From assembly GCA_036374835.1 (NCBI GenBank), contig DASUTB010000060.1:1-59488 (forward strand): a stretch of 59,488 nucleotides of DNA, written 5' to 3'. Both the position numbers and the translations under genes were made by a program. The DNA is from DASUTB01 sp036374835. GTDB lineage: Bacteria > Actinomycetota > Actinomycetes > Jiangellales > Jiangellaceae. How positions within the stretch are numbered: position 1 is the stretch's first letter; each line of letters starts with the position of its first letter. This document shows, in pieces, positions 51,638-57,107 of the stretch. A model generated the notes under the pieces. It had not been told where the DNA came from, did no database searches, and saw only the letters and a program-made list of their open reading frames with translations.

Positions 51638-51746
51638 CGAACCGTCCCCGGTCGCAAGCTCGTTGTGACGCAATCAACACCGCTCACGCACAAAAGTGGG
51701 GGGTGTGCGGGGGCGCAGCGCAAACACGATGTGCTACGAACAATGG

Positions 51747-53258
51747 ATGGGCCAGCCACTCGACGCCGAAACGTCCGATGTGACTGTCCGTCAGCGGAAC
51801 TGGTGGGAGGGCCCCTGGCAAGGCCGGTCGGCCGCGGCACTCGCGGCTATCGCCGCAGGGATTCTCGGGGCGTGGCTCGGAGTGGCCATCGCGGGCACGA
51901 CGAGCACCCACCTCGGACCGCTCTCGATCGATGCCGAGATCTCGCCGTCGTTCAACGGCCAGACGGTGCTGGAACTCGATCCGCTCGGGACTCTGATCTT
52001 CGATACGCACCGTGCGCCGCTCGAATTGACCATCGATGTACGTTCTGTCGAGCCCGCCGCGCTCGAACAGATCATGGCCAACCCGGCATCGATCAACGGC
52101 TTGGAAGAACAGCTCCAACGAGACCTCGATGACGCGCTCCGACAAACGGCCGTTCGTACCCTCGTCGTAGCGGTCGTCGGCGCGGTGCTGATCGGCGGCC
52201 TGGTCTTCCGAACGGTTCGGCGTGCGCTACTCGCCGGCGCCATCGCGATCGGCGCAGTCGTCGGGTCGTACGGCCTGGCACTCCTGACGTTCGACCGCAC
52301 AGCTGTGGAGGAACCCAGATTCACCGGCCTCCTCTCGACGGCTCCCCGCCTCGTCGGCACGGTCCAAGCGATCACCGCCGACTTCTCCGACTACACCCGG
52401 CAGCTCGCCACGCTCGTCACCAATGTGAGCCGTACCTACAATGCGGCGATCTCGCTGCCCACATTCGCGCCCACAGACGACGCGACCCGGGTTCTGTTCG
52501 TTGCCGACCTGCACCTGAACCCAGCCGCATGGCAGGTCATTCGTGCCGTTTCCGAACAGTACGAGGTAGACGCGATCGTCGACGCCGGAGACATCGTCGA
52601 TCACGGAACCGCGCTGGAGTCGCAATTCGTCCAGGAGATCGGGACGCTCGATGTCCCGTACATCTTCGTCAAAGGTAATCACGACTCGGTCTTGACGGCC
52701 GCCGCCGTTGCCGATCAGCCGAACGCGATCGTGCTCGACAACGAGTCAGAGGTTGTCGCCGGCCTTCGCTTCTACGGAGCGCCCGACCCACGTTTCACGC
52801 CGGACAAGAGCACTAGAGGCATCGCCGACGAGCAGATCCGCGAAGGCTCCGAGGAACTGGCCGAGACCCTTGAGGGCCTCCCGGTCCCGCCGGACGTGCT
52901 CGTCTACCACGACCCCACGCACGCCGAACTGTTCGACGGCAGCGCTCCGCTCGTCCTCGCCGGCCATATGCACACCCGCAACGTGATCGATCTCGAGGGA
53001 GGGACGCGCGTCTTCGTGCAGGGATCCACCGGCGGTGCAGGCCTGCGAGGTCTTCAGTACGAGGATCCGACCCCGGTCGCGATGTCGGTGCTCTACTTCG
53101 ATCCGGATACGAGGCGTCTCGTCGCGTGGGACGACATCACCCTCGGTGGCTTCGGGCTCCGCAGCGCGGAGGTCGAGCGCCACCAAGCCGACGACGGCGA
53201 ACCCGAAAGTGACGAGTCCAGCAGCCCGCCCCCCGAACTTCCGGAAGGTGCCCGATGA
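51747..53258 (+). CDS. Membrane-anchored metallophosphoesterase
   Basis: A 503-aa protein. Residues ~25-50 (AAALAAIAAGILGAWLGVAIA) and two further helices at ~135-185 anchor it. The C-terminal metallophosphoesterase domain carries DLHLN (~252), GDIVDHG (~281), GNHD (~311), YHDP (~388) and GHMHTRN (~407), the complete metal-binding set of the calcineurin-like fold. The catalytic domain likely faces the outside or cytosol depending on helix number. The last 40 residues are Glu/Ser/Pro-rich. Start ATG 51747 follows TACGAA by six bases, less sure than others. Confidence 0.88.
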   Translation: MGQPLDAETSDVTVRQRNWWEGPWQGRSAAALAAIAAGILGAWLGVAIAGTTSTHLGPLSIDAEISPSFNGQTVLELDPLGTLIFDTHRAPLELTIDVRSVEPAALEQIMANPASINGLEEQLQRDLDDALRQTAVRTLVVAVVGAVLIGGLVFRTVRRALLAGAIAIGAVVGSYGLALLTFDRTAVEEPRFTGLLSTAPRLVGTVQAITADFSDYTRQLATLVTNVSRTYNAAISLPTFAPTDDATRVLFVADLHLNPAAWQVIRAVSEQYEVDAIVDAGDIVDHGTALESQFVQEIGTLDVPYIFVKGNHDSVLTAAAVADQPNAIVLDNESEVVAGLRFYGAPDPRFTPDKSTRGIADEQIREGSEELAETLEGLPVPPDVLVYHDPTHAELFDGSAPLVLAGHMHTRNVIDLEGGTRVFVQGSTGGAGLRGLQYEDPTPVAMSVLYFDPDTRRLVAWDDITLGGFGLRSAEVERHQADDGEPESDESSSPPPELPEGAR

Positions 53259-53369
53259 ATGCACAGGTGACGGGCGCCACAGGTATCCGGTTTGGAGAAC
53301 GAGCCGGATAACCCCTATTCTTAATCGGTCCCCGACGGCTCTAGGCCAAGGGCCAGTCGTTCCGGCCGG

Positions 53370-53442
53370 GCCCCCATCGTCTAGCGGCCTAGGACACCGC
53401 CCTTTCAAGGCGGCGGCGCGGGTTCGAATCCCGTTGGGGGTA
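53370..53442 (+). tRNA. tRNA-Glu (UUC)
   Basis: A 73-nt cloverleaf: acceptor GCCCCCA/TGGGGGT, anticodon stem CCGCC/GGCGG with loop CTTTCAA giving anticodon TTC, T loop TTCGAAT. CCA is not encoded. It lies 35 bp upstream of tRNA-Asp; the two are likely cotranscribed. Confidence 0.95.
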
Positions 53443-53477
53443 CTTGGCTCTGCCTACGGGTAGAGTCAGCCACGCAA

Positions 53478-53555
53478 GGTCCTGTGGAGCAGCTCGGAGT
53501 GCTCGCCGCCCTGTCAAGGCGGAGGTCGCGGGTTCAAATCCCGTCAGGACCGCCA
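53478..53555 (+). tRNA. tRNA-Asp (GUC)
   Basis: 75-nt cloverleaf plus encoded CCA (53553-53555): acceptor GGTCCTG/CAGGACC, D stem GAGC/GCTC, anticodon stem CCGCC/GGCGG with loop CTGTCAA giving GTC, T loop TTCAAAT. It is the only one of the three tRNAs here with CCA encoded, and a broken integrase lies right after it, as expected at an attachment site. Confidence 0.95.
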
Positions 53556-53571
53556 GCAAAACGCCAGGTCA

Positions 53572-54000
53572 GTGGCCTACGCGCCAAGATCCAGAAGCGT
53601 GATCTTCACTCTGGGACACGTCCCGGGACACAAGAAGATCCGCTATCCTGATCACAATGGGTGGGCGGAGCAGACAGGGCGGCACCACGACAAGCGCCCC
53701 GGCGGGAGTCTGCGGGTCCGGGTGTACGCCGGAATCGATCCGGTGACCAAGAAGCGTCACAACCTGATCGAGCACATACCTCCCGGACCGAAGGCTGAGG
53801 CCCTCGCCGAAGCCGCGCGGGTCCGCCTCGTCAACCACACCTACGAGGGATACGTCGACAAGCACGTCCTGCCGTTCCTGGGCGACCACAAGGTCGGCAT
53901 GTCGACGCCGACATCCTCGACTCGCTCTACGCCGAGCTCTTGCGGTGCCGCGAACACTGCGACGGCAAGCCCGGTCGTATTGATCACCGGACCGTACTCG
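53572..54000 (+). pseudogene. Degraded tyrosine-recombinase integrase at tRNA-Asp
   Basis: Frame 1 (53572 on) has SLRVRVYAGIDPVTKKRH, an AP2-like integrase N-terminal piece, running to LVNHTYEGYVDKHVLPFLG. That joins the N-terminal domain directly to the core-binding helix, with about 40 residues missing by family comparison. Near 53898-53903 the frame shifts to frame 0, which continues DADILDSLYAELLRCREHCD. No catalytic domain (Arg, HxxR, Tyr) follows. The position immediately downstream of tRNA-Asp is the usual one for an integrase after integration. Clearly inactive. Confidence 0.8.
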
Positions 54001-54065
54001 GCAAGTCCAAAGTGGCGCCGATCATGGAGTCTTGCCTCTGTACCAAGGCTAAGGCAGCTGGCAGG

Positions 54066-54368
54066 ATGCTCGGCGTGGAGCCAGCTCCGATCACGCCGAG
54101 CGAGCCGCATGACGAGCCGCGGGCCGCGTGGCGGGCCCGCTCGTGGCTGTTGGTCCTGCTGGCGTTCGTGCTTTCCGCGGCGGCGGTCACGTTGCTGCCG
54201 CGGGCGTCGGAGGGCAGCAGTAGCGAGCTGGGGCCACCGATCGCCTTGCTGGCCGGGACGTCGGTGGCCGTTGCCTTGATCTGCGGCGTGGCGATCTTCG
54301 TCCTGGTACGGCGCGACCTCGGGCTCGGCACATTGACCGCAATCACGCCGTCGGCTACAACGTGTTGA
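54066..54368 (+). CDS. Membrane protein, perhaps N-terminal part of a broken gene
   Basis: A 100-aa frame starting MLGVEPAPITP with two predicted helices (about residues 26-45 and 60-82). It has no recognised family. It continues in frame from the integrase remnant, so its true start is uncertain. It overlaps the next gene by seven bases. In the other frame around 54332-54361 the peptide IDRNHAVGYN would join smoothly to the next gene, so the pair may be one gene with a frameshift. Confidence 0.5.
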   Translation: MLGVEPAPITPSEPHDEPRAAWRARSWLLVLLAFVLSAAAVTLLPRASEGSSSELGPPIALLAGTSVAVALICGVAIFVLVRRDLGLGTLTAITPSATTC

Positions 54369-54916
54369 TCATCGGTGTCAAGTTCGGCTTTGCGCCGTAC
54401 GGGCTCTACAAGACCGCTCAGGTCGAGGCGCTGAGGATGACCTTCTCGTTCGACGACAGCTTCGGCATGACGATTGTCGCCGCTTCGGTCTTTGTGCTGT
54501 ACGCGGCCACCTACGGGCTCATATATCGACACTTCAAGAGCAAGCTCTCGCACCGGCGATCGTCTGCTGGACGACGGCTGATCACGGCGGTCCTTGTCCT
54601 GGCAGTGTTGTTCGCAGGGGTCGCGGGCGGCGCGATTACGCTGATCTTGCTGTTCAGCGGTGTCGAGTATGTCCGCTACGTGCTCGCATCGGCCAGTGGT
54701 GCGCTCGTCGCGTTCGTCCTGGCTCTCGCCACCGCGCTGGTCGTCCGCTGCTTCGGCAGCGCCACCGAGCGGGTTCAGATCGCAGGTCAGGCCCTCACGC
54801 TGAGCGGATTGTTCTGGCTCGGGCTGGCCTTCCTCGCGCTGTACCACGTGCTGTGGGTGGTGTACGTTCTGCTGCTCACCACGCTGTGGCCGTTGAAGGT
54901 GATCACGCCGAAATGA
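54362..54916 (+). CDS. Membrane protein, unknown family
   Basis: A 184-aa frame, GTG start VLIIGVKFGFAPYGLYKTAQ..., with about four membrane helices (for example FGMTIVAASVFVLYAATYGLIY and LITAVLVLAVLFAGVAGGAITLI). No family is recognised. It overlaps the UbiA-type gene by four bases (ATGA) and is therefore probably translated with it. It may be the C-terminal part of a larger protein begun in 54066-54368. A role beside the prenyltransferase in lipid or quinone chemistry is only a guess. Confidence 0.6.
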   Translation: MLIIGVKFGFAPYGLYKTAQVEALRMTFSFDDSFGMTIVAASVFVLYAATYGLIYRHFKSKLSHRRSSAGRRLITAVLVLAVLFAGVAGGAITLILLFSGVEYVRYVLASASGALVAFVLALATALVVRCFGSATERVQIAGQALTLSGLFWLGLAFLALYHVLWVVYVLLLTTLWPLKVITPK

Positions 54917-55899
54917 GCGCGAGCATCCCGGTCCTGTTCTGGCGCATGCTGCGCTATCGGGTCGCCGTGATGATGTGGATGTTCATGTTGATCGGCATCG
55001 CGAGCCATGGTGAGCTCGACCGGTTCGACGTCCGCTATGTGCTCGCGACCGTTCTGCTGATGTCCAGCTATACCGCCGCGACCTGCCTGAACGACATCGC
55101 CGACCGGGACGTGGACCGAATCAACCACCCAAAGGACCCAGGCCGGCCGCTCGTCAGCGGGGACGCCGACGAGCGCGGCTTGCTTCGTGTCTACGCGGTG
55201 GCCGCGTCGCTCACGGTGCTTGCGGCCGTACCCCTTGGCCTCGCCGGGCTGGCCGTCGCCGCACTGTCGCTGGTGATCGGCTGGGCGTACTCGCTCGGGC
55301 CGGCGCGGATCTCCTACCGCACCTATGCCGCCCCGATGGTGCTGGGGATCGCATACGCTCTGGTGCCCTACACGCTCGGCGTCATTGCCGCGGGTGAACG
55401 GCTGGGTCGTGGGGACGCCATCCTCTGCGCTGCTCTTTTCCTGCTGTTCTTGGCCCGGATCAACCTCAAAGACTTCCGTGACCGTGTCGGCGACGCTGCC
55501 TACGGAAAGCCGACGCTGCTGCTGCGGTACGGCAAGACGGCGACGTGCGCGGTGAGCTTGGTCGCCTTGTGGGCAGGGACGGCACTACTGGTGCTCGACG
55601 TGGCGCCGCCGCTGCCGGTTGCGGTGCTGTTCGTCGGTTTTCTCGGTGCCATCACGTCCCGTATCTATGCGCTGTGGCGCGCGTCGGACGGGCGCGCCGA
55701 GCAGGTCGCGATCGGCATCGGAGCGCGTGCCGGCAACGGATTGTTGATCAGTCTGCTGGCCTTGCTCATCGTCATCGACTCGGGCGGGTCGGCCACCGAC
55801 GCGAACATCGTGGTGGCGGCGGTGGCGGCAGCGTTCGCCGCCGACTTCGCCGTACTTGTCCGCCAGCCGGCGTTGGCCGTCATTGGATACAAGGCTTAG
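54913..55899 (+). CDS. UbiA-family prenyltransferase
   Basis: A 328-aa integral membrane prenyltransferase. The two Asp-rich motifs are NDIADRDVDR (about residues 60-69) and DFRDRVGD (about 187-194), which bind Mg and the prenyl diphosphate. Eight to nine helices surround them. It starts with the ATGA overlap of the upstream membrane gene. The acceptor could be a quinone precursor, protoheme, a sugar (as in DPPR synthase) or a glycerophosphate; the sequence alone does not decide. The location beside a tRNA scar suggests acquisition. Confidence 0.88.
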   Translation: MSASIPVLFWRMLRYRVAVMMWMFMLIGIASHGELDRFDVRYVLATVLLMSSYTAATCLNDIADRDVDRINHPKDPGRPLVSGDADERGLLRVYAVAASLTVLAAVPLGLAGLAVAALSLVIGWAYSLGPARISYRTYAAPMVLGIAYALVPYTLGVIAAGERLGRGDAILCAALFLLFLARINLKDFRDRVGDAAYGKPTLLLRYGKTATCAVSLVALWAGTALLVLDVAPPLPVAVLFVGFLGAITSRIYALWRASDGRAEQVAIGIGARAGNGLLISLLALLIVIDSGGSATDANIVVAAVAAAFAADFAVLVRQPALAVIGYKA

Positions 55900-56401
55900 T
55901 CCCTCAGGTTACGGTGGTGCGGTTTGGCTTTGGCGACGGAAGATCGACCTGATGTGGCCGCATCTGGTTAGGCAGGCCGCGGCCGGCAGGTCTGTCCTGG
56001 GCGGCCGCGATCGGGTGGCCTAGGAGTTCCAGAACGGTTGGTACCGCCCTCGAGCCCGGCCAGCCCACAATCGGCTGCGAGGAGTGAGCCCTCCCGCGGC
56101 TCCACTGTCACACAACTCGCGTCGGTGGTGTCTCAATTCTTGCGAAGGGTCATCCCCGGGCAGGAACGGCGCGATGTGCATCGAAACGCCGTGTGATGTC
56201 TCAAGACATCCCGGACGGCCGAACCCGATAGTGGTGGGTTCGGCCGTCTTTGTCCTTCTAGTTGCGGGTGGGGGTCCGGGTGAGCGTCCGGTGCCTTGGT
56301 GGCTATGAAATCGAGCGCCATCTCACCGCCGCCTATCCTGAACACGCCGATGCTCATCAACCGGTCGGACGCCACGCCGATGCTCACCCGACCATGGTGC
56401 T
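55900..56401. other. Intergenic region with hairpins and a small direct repeat
   Basis: 502 bp without a supported gene. It holds GATGTC-TCAA-GACATC (56196-56211), the terminator at 56214-56248 and a direct repeat CACGCCGATGCTCA at 56343-56356 and 56373-56386. It may be the remains of a mobile element. Small reading frames here have no family resemblance. Confidence 0.55.
56214..56248 (+). terminator. Intrinsic terminator
   Basis: GACGGCCGAACCC (56214-56226) and GGGTTCGGCCGTC (56236-56248) form a perfect 13-bp stem with a 9-base loop, followed by TTTGTCCTT. A strong rho-independent terminator on the plus strand, about 315 bp past the UbiA gene. Confidence 0.85.
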
Positions 56402-56911
56402 CTACTCTGCGCTGGTTTGGTCGGCGACGCGGAACGCGAGTTGGGTCTCCCACTTGGCCATGTCCGGCTCGTCGTCAGGATTGGTCAGGTAGAACTCCAG
56501 GCGCGCGGCCCACCGCTCCCCTTCGCCACTGTCTGACTTGTCCCAGGTGATGCCCTCCTTCGCGCCCCAATCCAACAAGTCCTTGGTAGCGTCGATCAGG
56601 CCGTCGGGATGGCCGACGTGGAGCGACGTGGCGTAGGTGCCGGCGGGCAGTATTCCGGCAATGACCCGGTCGTCGCCGGTGATCGGCTGCTCCACCCCCA
56701 CGCCGGCCTCGATTTCGAGTTGGCGGGCCATGTCGATGACGTTGTACTTCCAGAACGGTGGTCCGGCCGGCGCGGCGCCGTGTTGGGCGAGCCAGCCGAA
56801 GACTTCACCATTCAAGGGTGGTACGACCTCGCCCATCTCGGCCATGGTGACGAGCACCTTGATCGCGGCGTAGGGCTGTTCTGGTCGTTGTTCCAGAGTC
56901 GGTTCGCTCAT
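56402..56911 (-). CDS. GyrI-like (effector-binding domain) small-molecule-binding protein
   Basis: A 169-aa stand-alone protein. The whole sequence fits the GyrI-like/AraC-effector-binding fold, which binds hydrophobic or cationic ligands: VTMAEMGEVVPPLNGEVFGWLAQ..., then PAGPPFWKYNVID, GIEAGV-type IEAGVGVEQPI and PAGTYATSLHVGHPDGL. No DNA-binding domain is present. ATG 56911 is selected; the upstream frame is not supported. The promoter is of the MerR type, so a MerR-family activator elsewhere probably controls it. Function may be ligand sequestration or a hydrolase activity reported for some such proteins. Confidence 0.83.
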   Translation of the reverse strand: MSEPTLEQRPEQPYAAIKVLVTMAEMGEVVPPLNGEVFGWLAQHGAAPAGPPFWKYNVIDMARQLEIEAGVGVEQPITGDDRVIAGILPAGTYATSLHVGHPDGLIDATKDLLDWGAKEGITWDKSDSGEGERWAARLEFYLTNPDDEPDMAKWETQLAFRVADQTSAE

Positions 56912-56919
56912 GGAAGCTG

Positions 56920-56950
56920 ATATTGGACCCTGACACAGGGTGCAGGTCAA
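56920..56950 (-). promoter_or_regulatory. MerR-type promoter of the GyrI-like gene
   Basis: On the minus strand TTGACC (56945-56950) and CAATAT (56920-56925) are separated by 19 bp, longer than usual. The palindrome ACCCTG-TGT-CAGGGT (56927-56941) fills the spacer. Such elongated spacers with a central palindrome are the hallmark of promoters activated by MerR-family proteins (BmrR, TipA, SoxR). Confidence 0.78.
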
Positions 56951-57067
56951 GACTCCTGCTCGCAGTTGGCACCCAACCGGGCGATGCATCGCAGCGAGCC
57001 AGGCATCGGACGCACCCGTCAATGGCATGGCCTTGAATGCCAGGTCTGCAGTCACCCATAACAGGAA

Positions 57068-57096
57068 CGCCGCCCCCGGGCTCTCTGGGGGCGGCG
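57068..57096 (-). terminator. Hairpin after the secreted nuclease gene
   Basis: CGCCGCCCCC (57068-57077) and GGGGGCGGCG (57087-57096) form a perfect 10-bp stem 12 bp beyond the nuclease stop. No T-run follows on the minus strand, but the stem is very stable. Confidence 0.7.
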
Positions 57097-57107
57097 TCCG
57101 TCTGGTC

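Noticed and set aside
54000..54065. Active integrase catalytic domain
   Set aside because: None of the Arg, HxxR or Tyr motifs follows the remnant; the frame runs into an unrelated membrane protein.
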